This document shows positions 29,628 through 37,888 of a stretch of 64,000 bases of DNA, in pieces (position 1 is the stretch's first letter; the number at the start of each line of letters is the position of its first letter). The notes under the pieces were generated by a model. That model had not been told where the DNA came from. It searched no databases and was given only the letters and a program-made list of their open reading frames with translations. This stretch comes from Parasediminibacterium sp051861445. Lineage in GTDB: Bacteria > Bacteroidota > Bacteroidia > Chitinophagales > Chitinophagaceae. The stretch covers positions 1 through 64,000 of the forward strand of contig JBHYCS010000004.1 of the NCBI GenBank assembly GCA_051861445.1, given 5' to 3'. Both the position numbers and the translations under genes were made by a program.

Positions 29628-29789
29628 TTATTTGTGATAACCAGGGCCACTAGCACCCCATTTTTCTTGTTGATTCGATGAGAAAATTCTGTCTCCGATA
29701 CTATCGGCATAAGCAAGCCAAACAATTAAAGCAGTACTAATTGCAATCAACCATTTTAGTGGTTTTATATGATTTAAAATTTGTGTCAT
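29628..29789 (-). CDS. 53-residue single-pass membrane protein
   Basis: A short frame encodes MTQILNHIKPLKWLIAIS, one membrane segment (about residues 12-28), then a soluble tail containing YADSIGDRIFSSNQQEKWG and ending GPGYHK. Its ATG lies six bases from the stop of the DUF4178 gene and its stop 33 bases from the DUF350 start. This operon-like packing, with no overlap with another frame, supports a real gene. No function is known to me. Confidence 0.65.
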   Translation of the reverse strand: MTQILNHIKPLKWLIAISTALIVWLAYADSIGDRIFSSNQQEKWGASGPGYHK

Positions 29790-29795
29790 AGTTGG

Positions 29796-31697
29796 TTAAT
29801 AGTTATTGTGATAAGGTGAAAATTCACTATTTCTCCATCTTTCCATTTCAATGTATTTGCTGTATGCATAATAACCCAAAGGACCAATGAGTAACATAAT
29901 CATAATGATAACAACATTTCTACTCATCGATACATCGTTGGTAACAGTTAAGTTAAAATCACTCACAGGTTTGTAGGTGTCTACAGTGGATTGTAATTTT
30001 AAATAATAATTACCTTTAGGTAAACTGCTAATATAGTTTCTTGTTGTTTTGTCTCCTTCACTCCAATGTTCTCCACCTTCATAACCGCTGTAATATTCTA
30101 AACCTTGACTTAAGTTATATTCTTCACCTGTTTTACTATTGATTAATTGAATATCTAAAGAAATCCAATTGTTATCGAGTGGAGCTGTTAAATCAAATGC
30201 TAAGTTGCTCCTGCTTTTTGTAAGCTCAAATTGCTGTGTTACTTCATTAATTGTTTTGGTAGAATCGTTCAGGTAAAAATTTTGCTCAAACACTACTTTT
30301 TCTTGCAATGTTGCACCTACTATTAAATGAACAATTAACGCTAATGCAATAATAATTGCTGTAAAAATTTTGAGCGAAAACAAGCTAATTGTTCCTCTTG
30401 GTTCAACTGCACCAACTCCTTTTGAATTCGGAAGACTTACATGAAAAGCTGCTTCAATTTCTTTTTTATCTATATGTTGTCCATGATACCAAGTAATACC
30501 TTCTTGATCACTTTTTTCTAAAATCCAAACTTCAGGTGGAAAAATAAATTCTTCTACTACCAATTCTTCATCGTCATAAATATTGTAAGGAAAAATTCCT
30601 TTCGATTGAATAATGTTGTATCGATACCTGTTGTAGATGTCAAATATTTTTCCATCATAATTAAACTGGCCAACATTACCTTTATCAAGTGTGGGGGTAT
30701 CATTTTCTTCTTTTACAAAAATCCAATGACCATCATATTCACTTAAAAAAGTAAATCCTTCTTCTCTGTTCCACAAAACGTATTCTCTCCATTTGCTTTT
30801 ATAAATATTTTTTTCTTCTTTTTCAGCATAACCCACAATTTCATAATCTACATCAAACAGTTTGCCTTTGGAGTTAATGGCAAGTTGAAATTTTTCTTCT
30901 TTAGTGTTTGTTCCTTTAATGGTAGCTCTTTCGTTTTGGTTAATTTGATACTTTGTTTTACAACCCAAGCAGCCAAAACTTTGAGTATATGGCCAAAGCT
31001 TTATTTCATTTTTAGTGCCACAATAGTTGCATTCAATAATTGTAGGCGTTTCGTTTTTTGTTTCAGAAAGCTTTGTTAATTCTAATTCTTTAAAAGAAGT
31101 TGCATGTGCTTTAAAAGCGGTTACATTTTGCAACAAACTTTGATGAAACTCTAGTCTATTTCCGTTAGAAGCAGCAAACTCAAAAATTTCGATGGATTTA
31201 CTATTATTATTAAACCAAACTTCACCCATAAATTCCATTTTTACCACATTGAATTTTTGGGTTAAAACAAAAGTTGCTTTTAATTCAAAACTTTTTTTAT
31301 CACCAATTTTTAAAGTGTTTAAAGTGCCGTGATGAATTACTTGGTTCAATTTTGTTTCTATACAAATGGTATATAGTCCATATCCTTCAGATAACAAACC
31401 AATCGTATTATCTGAAAAAAGAATCGTCCAATAATGAAATACAGTTTCTTGCATCCAACATCTAACACCACCTATTATTTCAAATGGTTTATTTTGCCAA
31501 ACACCACAAGAGCCTATTTGTATTGGTGAAATAGTGTTTATAAAGCTGCTTTGTTTTGTTGCAACAACAGAATCATTTGCATCTCTTTGAATGACACTAC
31601 CACAATTCGAACAAACATGATAGTTGCTAGCAACATGCTTAAATACAAGGCTGCTATTACAACTTGGGCATAAATAAGATTGAGTTACTTTTCCCAT
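29796..31697 (-). CDS. DUF4178 protein with zinc-ribbon-like Cys pairs and two C-terminal membrane helices
   Basis: The 633-residue protein starts with a zinc-ribbon-like CPSCNSS...CSNCGS (residues 11-33), followed by DUF4178-type sequence (IGSCGVWQNKPFEIIGGVRC, FHYWTILFSDN). A second Cys set, CNYCGTKNE and CLGCKTKY, lies near 224-247 before a second DUF4178-like part with WREYVLWNREEGFTFLSEY. Helices near 445-465 and 605-625 bracket a probably extracytoplasmic domain. The family is repeatedly linked to speD, speE and DUF350 genes. Its role is unknown. The start is three bases from the speD stop. Confidence 0.8.
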   Translation of the reverse strand: MGKVTQSYLCPSCNSSLVFKHVASNYHVCSNCGSVIQRDANDSVVATKQSSFINTISPIQIGSCGVWQNKPFEIIGGVRCWMQETVFHYWTILFSDNTIGLLSEGYGLYTICIETKLNQVIHHGTLNTLKIGDKKSFELKATFVLTQKFNVVKMEFMGEVWFNNNSKSIEIFEFAASNGNRLEFHQSLLQNVTAFKAHATSFKELELTKLSETKNETPTIIECNYCGTKNEIKLWPYTQSFGCLGCKTKYQINQNERATIKGTNTKEEKFQLAINSKGKLFDVDYEIVGYAEKEEKNIYKSKWREYVLWNREEGFTFLSEYDGHWIFVKEENDTPTLDKGNVGQFNYDGKIFDIYNRYRYNIIQSKGIFPYNIYDDEELVVEEFIFPPEVWILEKSDQEGITWYHGQHIDKKEIEAAFHVSLPNSKGVGAVEPRGTISLFSLKIFTAIIIALALIVHLIVGATLQEKVVFEQNFYLNDSTKTINEVTQQFELTKSRSNLAFDLTAPLDNNWISLDIQLINSKTGEEYNLSQGLEYYSGYEGGEHWSEGDKTTRNYISSLPKGNYYLKLQSTVDTYKPVSDFNLTVTNDVSMSRNVVIIMIMLLIGPLGYYAYSKYIEMERWRNSEFSPYHNNY

Positions 31698-31700
31698 AAA

Positions 31701-32057
31701 TTAACGCTGAATTAAATGTTGTTCAACAATGGTAGCATCAAAAAAATGTACTAGTTCATTAAAAATTGCATGAACAGTTCCGTCGTTGTTTCTTTTAAAA
31801 TTGCTGAGATAAATATCTAAGTTAATTTTTCCAAATTCAGGCCAAGTATGTATAGAAATATGGCTTTCACTTAAACAAACCACAGCCGTAAAACCTGCAG
31901 GAGAAAAATTATGAAAAACACTTCCTAAATTGGTTAAGTTAAATTGTTGAATTAATTGTTGTATACAACTACCAAAACCTTCATGCGTTGCAATTAAGTT
32001 TGTTTGATGGGTTTGTAAAGTGGCAATTAAATGAATACCAGGCAAATAACTGTTCAT
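31701..32057 (-). CDS. speD: SpeD-like pyruvoyl decarboxylase proenzyme (AdoMet decarboxylase family)
   Basis: SpeD proenzymes cleave themselves to form a pyruvoyl group and decarboxylate AdoMet for aminopropyl transfer. The cleavage motif LSESHISIHTWPE is intact, with cleavage expected between Glu64 and Ser65 and the catalytic His70. The usual downstream Cys of the VDVFTCG motif appears to be Ser or Asn here (LDIYLSNF, residues 80-87). Length (118) is typical of the class 1b form. Some SpeD homologues are known to have become arginine or ornithine decarboxylases, so the substrate is open. It is the first gene of the seven-gene minus operon. Confidence 0.85.
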   Translation of the reverse strand: MNSYLPGIHLIATLQTHQTNLIATHEGFGSCIQQLIQQFNLTNLGSVFHNFSPAGFTAVVCLSESHISIHTWPEFGKINLDIYLSNFKRNNDGTVHAIFNELVHFFDATIVEQHLIQR

Positions 32058-32522
32058 TCAGTATAGTTTCGATGGGTGAATATATAATGTTTTATATTAT
32101 ATTTAGTTGTGGTTGCAATATTTTTTATTCATTAAAGTTGTATGTCTTCATTCTTGCCGTTTGTATGTCATTTTTTACCATTTGTGAAACGCAAAATTCC
32201 ATTGTTCCCGAAAATATATTTTAAATCATCATGCTTACATATACCTTTACAACATCAATTTAAATAGAGCAACACGCTCACACAAAATGAACTATCAAAC
32301 CAATTTACTCTTGTCTAATTTTCGTCAAAGAGTAAAACCACCTTCCACTTTTATTCTATTCTAGTATTTCCATTTTTCTAGCTTTACTACTATTTTATTG
32401 TAAATGGCAATTAATCAATTGCTGCTGCAATTACTCATGGTAATAGTTTGTAAACTAACTGTACTTACTGGATTTATATTTTTAAATCAATATTTTTTCA
32501 ATAACAACAAAAACAATCAATC
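32058..32522. other. 465-base divergent intergenic region between speD and the SPFH gene
   Basis: This gap must hold the start signals for both the polyamine-type operon and the SPFH gene. I found no clear TTG/TAnnTTTG pair on either strand and no gene. It is very AT-rich, and short frames in it show no family features. A shared regulator site cannot be picked out by eye. Confidence 0.5.
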
Positions 32523-34433
32523 ATGAATGCGGGAGATTTTTTTATGCAGTATTGGTGGTTACTAGTACTTGCACTTTCAATTGTATTTTACAAGTTTATT
32601 TTAAGAGTGTTTTTTGGAATGGTCATCGTTCCTGAAGATAGGCTTGGCTTAGTTACTAAAAAGTTTGTGCTTTTTGGTGCAAACAAAGAATTGCCAGATG
32701 GTAGAATTATTGCTACCAAAGGTGAAGCTGGTTTTCAGGCAAAAACATTAGCTCCAGGTTTATATTGGGCAATGTGGCCTTGGCAATATGGTGTAGATAT
32801 GCAACCCTTTACAGTAATTCCTGAAGGAAAAATAGGTTTGGTTTTGGCAAACGATGGTGCTGAAATTCCTACAGGTGCTATTTTAGCAAGAAAGGTTGAA
32901 AGTGACAACTTTCAAGATGCTGAGAAGTTTTTAGAAAATGGTGGGCAAAAAGGTAGGCAAACTGCATATATTACTGCTGGTACTTATCGTATAAACACTT
33001 ATGCATTTAGTATTACGGTTGCTGATATGGTAATTATTCATGAAAACATGGTGGGTATTGTAACCACTTTGGATGGTCATCCAATTGAAAGCGGACAAAT
33101 TGCTGGTAAATTTGTTGAAGGGCATAATAATTTCCAAGACTTTGATAGCTTCTTAAAGAATGATGGTAATAGAGGTTTGCAGCCATCTATCATTTTAGCA
33201 GGTAGCTACAACATTAATCCTTGGGCTATTCAAATTGAAGAAGTGCCAATGACAGATGTGCCTATTGGTTATGTAGGTGTTGTAATAAGTTATATTGGTC
33301 AAGATGGTAAAGACTTAACAGGAGATTCTTTTAAACATGGAAATATTGTTGAAAAAGGATTTAGAGGTGTATGGATGCAGCCTTATGGACCAGGTAAATA
33401 TCCTATTAATAAATATACCATGAAGGTAGAATTAGTGCCAACTACCAACTTGGTATTAAATTGGGCAAACGCAAGAAGCGAAAGCCATCAATTAGATAAA
33501 AATTTAAGCACCATAACTGTTCGTTCAAGAGATGGTTTCCCTTTTAATTTAGATGTTAGTCAAATTATACATATACCAGCAAACGAAGCACCAAAAGTAA
33601 TTGCTCGTTTTGGAAGTATGAACAACCTTGTAAGCCAAGTTTTAGAGCCAACAATTGGTAACTATTTTAGAAACTCAGCTCAAGATAGCGATGTAATTTC
33701 TTTTCTTTCTACACGTAAAGAAAGACAAAGCAGTGCCAAAAATCATATACGTGAAGTGTTAGATGAGTACAACGTAAATGCAGTAGATACGTTAATTGGA
33801 GACATTGTTCCGCCAGAAGCGTTGATGAAAACATTAACCGATAGAAAAATTGCAGAGGAAGAACAAAAGACTTACCAAACCCAAAAAATGGCTCAAGAAC
33901 AAAGGCAGGGTATGGAAAAGGAAACGGCTATTGCAGATATGCAAAAGGAAATTGTAAAAGCACAACAAAGCGTAGAAATTGCTCAACGTACGGCCGATGC
34001 TACCGTTAAAAAAGCTGAAGGTGATGCCAATAGTTTAAAACTACAAGTAGATGCAGAGGCAACTGCAACAAAAATGAGGGCTAATGCAGAGGCAGAGGCT
34101 ACCAAAGCAAGAGCAGGTGCACAAGCAGAAGCTACAAAACTAAACGCAAGTGCCGATGCAGAGCGTATTTCAAAAACAGGTTTGGCTGAAGCTGAAAAAA
34201 TTATGGCTATTGGTAAGTCAACTGCTGAAGCTTATGAATTACAGGTTAAAGCAATGGGTGGCGATAATTTTACACGTTTTAAAGTAACGGAAGAAATTGG
34301 TAAAGGAAATATTAAAGTAATGCCAGATATTTTAATAGGTGGAGGAAATGGAACAGATGGTGGAATTAATGGATTATTAGGAATGAAATTGATGGAACTA
34401 ATGGAAGTGAAAAACAAGAAAGATTCAGAATAA
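32523..34433 (+). CDS. SPFH/band-7 (flotillin-like) membrane scaffold protein
   Basis: The 636-residue protein has one N-terminal membrane segment (about 10-33), then repeated beta-rich segments with VPEGKIGLVLANDG and MVIIHENMVGIVTTLDG, typical of SPFH repeats. The SPFH core with TVRSRDGFPFNLDVSQIIHI lies around 330-420. A long alanine- and glutamate-rich coiled coil follows (about 440-585, many AEA and ADA repeats), and a Gly-rich tail GGGNGTDGG precedes a short helix. Flotillins organise membrane microdomains and are linked to envelope stress. It is divergent from the speD operon, suggesting shared function or control. Confidence 0.85.
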   Translation: MNAGDFFMQYWWLLVLALSIVFYKFILRVFFGMVIVPEDRLGLVTKKFVLFGANKELPDGRIIATKGEAGFQAKTLAPGLYWAMWPWQYGVDMQPFTVIPEGKIGLVLANDGAEIPTGAILARKVESDNFQDAEKFLENGGQKGRQTAYITAGTYRINTYAFSITVADMVIIHENMVGIVTTLDGHPIESGQIAGKFVEGHNNFQDFDSFLKNDGNRGLQPSIILAGSYNINPWAIQIEEVPMTDVPIGYVGVVISYIGQDGKDLTGDSFKHGNIVEKGFRGVWMQPYGPGKYPINKYTMKVELVPTTNLVLNWANARSESHQLDKNLSTITVRSRDGFPFNLDVSQIIHIPANEAPKVIARFGSMNNLVSQVLEPTIGNYFRNSAQDSDVISFLSTRKERQSSAKNHIREVLDEYNVNAVDTLIGDIVPPEALMKTLTDRKIAEEEQKTYQTQKMAQEQRQGMEKETAIADMQKEIVKAQQSVEIAQRTADATVKKAEGDANSLKLQVDAEATATKMRANAEAEATKARAGAQAEATKLNASADAERISKTGLAEAEKIMAIGKSTAEAYELQVKAMGGDNFTRFKVTEEIGKGNIKVMPDILIGGGNGTDGGINGLLGMKLMELMEVKNKKDSE

Positions 34434-34719
34434 TAGGTTACACCATAATTTTTAAAGTGAAAGCTGTCTCAAAAAATGAGGCAGCTTTTTTATTTAAATG
34501 ATAGGTAAAAAATCATTTTTTATTTTATTCAAATGAAATTAACCTGTTATTATTCTACCGTTTTGGTATCAAAAACCATCATGAGTGTATCAAATTCATC
34601 TAAAAAAACGAAATCTTCGGCTCAAATTATGTTTTGAGGCGACAGGCTTTTACTGCCATTCTACTTTTGCCCTGTCAACAAATTAGCTGTAACAATAGCC
34701 TCAACTTAAAAATCAAATC
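34434..34719. other. Intergenic region before the DoxX gene
   Basis: Apart from the terminator at 34460 there is no gene. The minus strand at 34550-34615 reads as about 20 protein-like codons before a stop, but another in-frame stop lies just upstream, so no coding call is made. Confidence 0.4.
34460..34492 (+). terminator. Terminator of the SPFH gene
   Basis: AAAGCTGTCTC (34460-34470) pairs with GAGGCAGCTTT (34478-34488) with one G-T pair and a seven-base loop, followed by Ts. Confidence 0.85.
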
Positions 34720-35211
34720 ATGCAATTATTAAAAAAAATTATACAACCTGTAGTACTAAATGGTTACACAGATTTGTTACTCAGCATTCCAAGAATCGTT
34801 TGTGGGTACTTACTTACTAGCGATTTTGGTTCAGATAAATTTGGTATGCCATGGTCTGACCCTGATAGAAACCTACAATTGTTTGAAGTAGTATTTTGGT
34901 TTCCTCAAGATGTGGCTAACTATGGAGGCATTTTTGCCATGTTCCCTAACTTTTTTGCTTGGATGGCAGCTTTTAGTGAAGCTGTTGGAGGTTTGTTACT
35001 CATACTTGGTTTACAAACTAGAATTGCAGGTGTTTTACTAGTTGCAACCATGCTAGGAGCCATTTTTCTTCAACAAATACAAAGTGGATTGTGGAATACA
35101 TTACCAGCCTTAGGTTTTTTATGGGTAGGCTTTTACGCAACAATTTTAGGGTCAGGAAAGTTTGGATTAGATTATTTCATTTTTAAAAAAATTAATTATG
35201 CAAAAAAATAG
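34720..35211 (+). CDS. DoxX family membrane protein
   Basis: The 163-residue protein has four hydrophobic segments and the DoxX pattern: RIVCGYLLTSDFGSDKFGMP near the start, then FFAWMAAFSEAVGGLLLILGLQTRIAGVLL. DoxX proteins are small integral membrane proteins whose roles include quinone-linked and redox-stress functions, poorly defined in this group. The 3' end overlaps the following lipoprotein gene by 14 bases, so the two are probably co-translated. Confidence 0.82.
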   Translation: MQLLKKIIQPVVLNGYTDLLLSIPRIVCGYLLTSDFGSDKFGMPWSDPDRNLQLFEVVFWFPQDVANYGGIFAMFPNFFAWMAAFSEAVGGLLLILGLQTRIAGVLLVATMLGAIFLQQIQSGLWNTLPALGFLWVGFYATILGSGKFGLDYFIFKKINYAKK

Positions 35212-35566
35212 TTTTTATATCTGCTTAATTATTTGTTTCATTAGTATAGTTAGTTGTGTTCAAAAAAAATATAAAAGGGTAGTAGTAGTGCAAGTAAATA
35301 CGGCACATATTCAACAAAAAATAGATAGTGTAGGAATTAGGGGAAATGGTAAACCTTTGAGTTGGCGAAAAGATTATCCAATGTATGCAGTTGTAAAAGA
35401 TTCTACTTATACTACCACATTTACAATTGAAACAGGATACAAATTTGTTGAGATAAAATTTTCAATGAATGGTGAATTAGAATTAAACGATAAAGAGAAT
35501 AGACGAGTTTATTTTAGTGAAGGGGATACTACTTATTACAATGCCAAATACAATGAAATCCCATAA
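35198..35566 (+). CDS. Small predicted lipoprotein of unknown function
   Basis: The 122-residue product has a lipoprotein signal, with hydrophobic FYICLIICFISIV followed by SC at about residue 20 as the lipidation site. The mature part (KKYKRVVVVQVNTAHIQQK, later a beta-rich TTTFTIETGYKFVEIKF) has no motif that I recognise. The start overlaps the DoxX gene by 14 bases. Confidence 0.7.
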   Translation: MQKNSFYICLIICFISIVSCVQKKYKRVVVVQVNTAHIQQKIDSVGIRGNGKPLSWRKDYPMYAVVKDSTYTTTFTIETGYKFVEIKFSMNGELELNDKENRRVYFSEGDTTYYNAKYNEIP

Positions 35567-35582
35567 GTTCATCGATAATGAC

Positions 35583-35627
35583 AAAAAAAGAAGTTGATAC
35601 ATTTTAATTGCATCAACTTCTTTTTTT
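35583..35627. terminator. Bidirectional terminator between the lipoprotein and desaturase genes
   Basis: AAAAAAAGAAGTTGAT (35583-35598) pairs perfectly over 16 bases with ATCAACTTCTTTTTTT (35612-35627). The A run on one side and T run on the other serve both convergent genes. Confidence 0.9.
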
Positions 35628-35661
35628 GTAAAAAATCTTAAAGAACAATACTAAGCTTGTG

Positions 35662-36684
35662 TTAAACTGTAATTTCTTTACTCAACAAAACTTTCGATTT
35701 ATCTGCACAATACATATCCATATCGTTTAGTTTTGTTTTGCCTCTATTTGCTCTTGCGATTCTGGAAAATACAGACATTTCTTTATCGAACAAAAAGCGA
35801 AACAACAAAACAGTATATGAGGTATGATGATGTAATGAATCGTAGTAATGACCACCAATTGCTTTTAGTTTTGGTAAATTATTCCAAGGAATAGAAGGAA
35901 AATCATGATGCTCATTATGATAGCCTACATTTAAATTAATAGTATTTAATGGACCATAATAACTCTTAGTTTCTTGTTCTCCATGTGTTAAATAATGTTC
36001 CTGTACCCATCTTGCACCAAGTGGATGCAAGCCTACTGAAAAGAAAAAACTAGCCAATAAAAAAATCAACGATTTTATTCCTAAGAAGTAAAACAAAAAT
36101 CCCATAAAAGTTACTTCTACAATAATGTTAATGATTGTCCAAGTATCAAACAAAGAAATCTCTTTTAATCTTGCTGGTCTGAGCATTTGAAACAAAGGAT
36201 AAAATAATAACCAAATCGCTTTTCCCAATGCAGAATTATTAATTAGTTTGGCTTCCCAACGGTAAGGCATATCACCATCTAATTCTTCAACTCCTTGAAA
36301 TGAATGGTGTTTAATATGGTATTTCTGAAACGATACAGCACTTGGTAACACCATTGGCAAATTCGCAATAATGGCTGCAATGGTATTCATGTATCTGTTT
36401 TTAAACACTAAGTTGTGAGCACACTCATGTATGCATACAAACAAAGTGTGGCAAGCAAATGCACCAATTAAATAAGCTGCACCAAATACAAGCCACCAAC
36501 TTTTGTCTTGTAAATAATAAGCCAATACAATTTGTAAAGAAACACAGAACACAATTACCAAAAATGTATAAGGGTTTCGTCCAATTAAGTTTCTAATTTC
36601 AGGATGTTCTGTTATAATTTCTTTTGTACGCATTTTGTGTGGCTCACATGCATCACTCCACACAAAAGAATCCATCTTTTTCAT
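35662..36684 (-). CDS. Sphingolipid delta-4 desaturase-like (DES1-like) membrane fatty acid desaturase
   Basis: This is a di-iron membrane desaturase with all three histidine boxes: HECAH (86-90), HIKHH (123-127) and HNEHH (256-260). The C-terminal half follows eukaryotic dihydroceramide delta-4 desaturase closely as I remember it: FLGIKSL, GLHPLGARWVQEHY, SYYGPLN, NVGYHNEHHDFPSIPW and YYDSL. The N-terminus also has the DES-specific preface FVWSDACEPHKMRTKEII and HPEIRNLIG. Length 340 is close to the 320-odd of DES1. A role in desaturating sphingoid bases fits the fact that many Bacteroidota make sphingolipids, but the substrate is inference. No sphingolipid synthesis gene is adjacent. Confidence 0.85.
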   Translation of the reverse strand: MKKMDSFVWSDACEPHKMRTKEIITEHPEIRNLIGRNPYTFLVIVFCVSLQIVLAYYLQDKSWWLVFGAAYLIGAFACHTLFVCIHECAHNLVFKNRYMNTIAAIIANLPMVLPSAVSFQKYHIKHHSFQGVEELDGDMPYRWEAKLINNSALGKAIWLLFYPLFQMLRPARLKEISLFDTWTIINIIVEVTFMGFLFYFLGIKSLIFLLASFFFSVGLHPLGARWVQEHYLTHGEQETKSYYGPLNTINLNVGYHNEHHDFPSIPWNNLPKLKAIGGHYYDSLHHHTSYTVLLFRFLFDKEMSVFSRIARANRGKTKLNDMDMYCADKSKVLLSKEITV

Positions 36685-36778
36685 AGTAGCAGTTTAGTTT
36701 AATTTCTGGTGTTGTGAACTTAGTAAAAAAATATCAATTGATAATCAACTTGTTTAACGTTTCCTATATAATTTTTAA

Positions 36779-37732
36779 CTATGGTCGTAATTGAATATAT
36801 TTTTTATCAGTAAGTGTATGTAAAAAAGCTACTAAGTCTGCCTTTTCTTGTTTTGTTAATCTTAAAGGAACAGTTAAATCTGCATCTATATTTTTTGGAT
36901 AACCAACAAAAGATTCTGGATTGTTGTAAAATTCTATTACCTGTTCTAAAGTGTTAAACATACCATTATGCATATAAGGAGCAGTAATGGCCACATTTCT
37001 TAATCCTGGTACTTTAAATTTCCCCAAATCACTTGGCTCTCTTGTTATTAAAAATCTTCCAGAATCGTTTAGCGTTTGTCCATCAAATAAGCCAATATTT
37101 CTAAATTCATCATTGGTAAAATCTTCTCCTCTATGGCAATTAAAACATTTCGCTTTTGAACCAATAAATAATTGTCTGCCTCTTTCTTCCGAAGCTGATA
37201 AAACCACTTTGTCATCTACTGAATCATCAAACTTGCTGTTTCCCGTTTCTAAGGTATTTTCAAATGCAGCAAATGCAACAGATAAGTTTTTTGCATTGGG
37301 CAATTCGTTAAATACCTGCATAAATAAACGCCTATAAGTAGCATTTTCATTTAATCTTTTTACTGCTTCTTTAATTGGTAAACCCATTTCTTTTGGATGT
37401 TGAATAGGAAGTAATGCTTGTTCTTCAAGTGATTCTGCTCTTCCATCCCAAAAAAAATAAGGTCTATTCTTCATGTTTAAAACAGAAGGTGTATTTCTTC
37501 TCGTTAAATTTCCATCTATGCCTTTACTCAAAGCTGTTGTATCTGCAAATCCAAATTTTGGAATATGGCAAGATGCACAGCTAATGGTTTTGTTTTTTGA
37601 TAATATTTTTTCACTAAACAATAATCTTCCCAATTGTGCTTTCGACATTTTTGGTGGTGCAAAAAAAGCACTATTCATACACCAAATAATCATCATGCAT
37701 ACAACCGTAAAAAGTATCATGATTCTTTTCAT
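36779..37732 (-). CDS. Di-heme cytochrome c peroxidase (CcpA/MauG family)
   Basis: This periplasmic di-heme protein carries CASCH at 52-56 and CFNCH at 196-200. Near the N-terminus GRLLFSEKILSKNKTISCASCHIPKFGFAD is the family start, and RRNTPSVLN and FWDGRAESLEEQA follow. The end has YMHNGMFNTLEQVIEFYN. An N-terminal hydrophobic segment (5-24) provides the export signal. Length is 317. The role is hydrogen peroxide reduction or a MauG-type oxidation. It is related to the longer peroxidase at 57.8 kb. Its 5' end faces the ATPase gene on the other strand. Confidence 0.9.
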   Translation of the reverse strand: MKRIMILFTVVCMMIIWCMNSAFFAPPKMSKAQLGRLLFSEKILSKNKTISCASCHIPKFGFADTTALSKGIDGNLTRRNTPSVLNMKNRPYFFWDGRAESLEEQALLPIQHPKEMGLPIKEAVKRLNENATYRRLFMQVFNELPNAKNLSVAFAAFENTLETGNSKFDDSVDDKVVLSASEERGRQLFIGSKAKCFNCHRGEDFTNDEFRNIGLFDGQTLNDSGRFLITREPSDLGKFKVPGLRNVAITAPYMHNGMFNTLEQVIEFYNNPESFVGYPKNIDADLTVPLRLTKQEKADLVAFLHTLTDKKYIQLRP

Positions 37733-37888
37733 AGAAAATGTTGGTTTTTAAAAGGAGTTAGTTCAACTCATCAACTCAAACATCAATTATTTATGTATAA
37801 AATTTCAAATAAAATGAAAAATATTGAATTTATACATCAGCTTTTGCTGCCAAACATTTTTCTTATAACTTTCAACCCAAAAAGCACC

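Noticed and set aside
31988..32224. Open frame of 78 codons on the plus strand across the speD start and the intergenic gap
   Set aside because: It overlaps speD out of frame, is Cys/Phe-rich with no family features, and has no promoter or ribosome-site support.
34550..34615. About 20 protein-like codons on the minus strand ending EFDTLMMVFDTKTVE
   Set aside because: An in-frame stop lies directly upstream and there is no start codon context; too short to call a pseudogene without a database match.
37634..37888. N-terminal extension of the HerA-like ATPase
   Set aside because: It overlaps the peroxidase gene on the other strand, and its His/Trp-rich sequence looks like antisense translation; conserved sequence begins at 37889.
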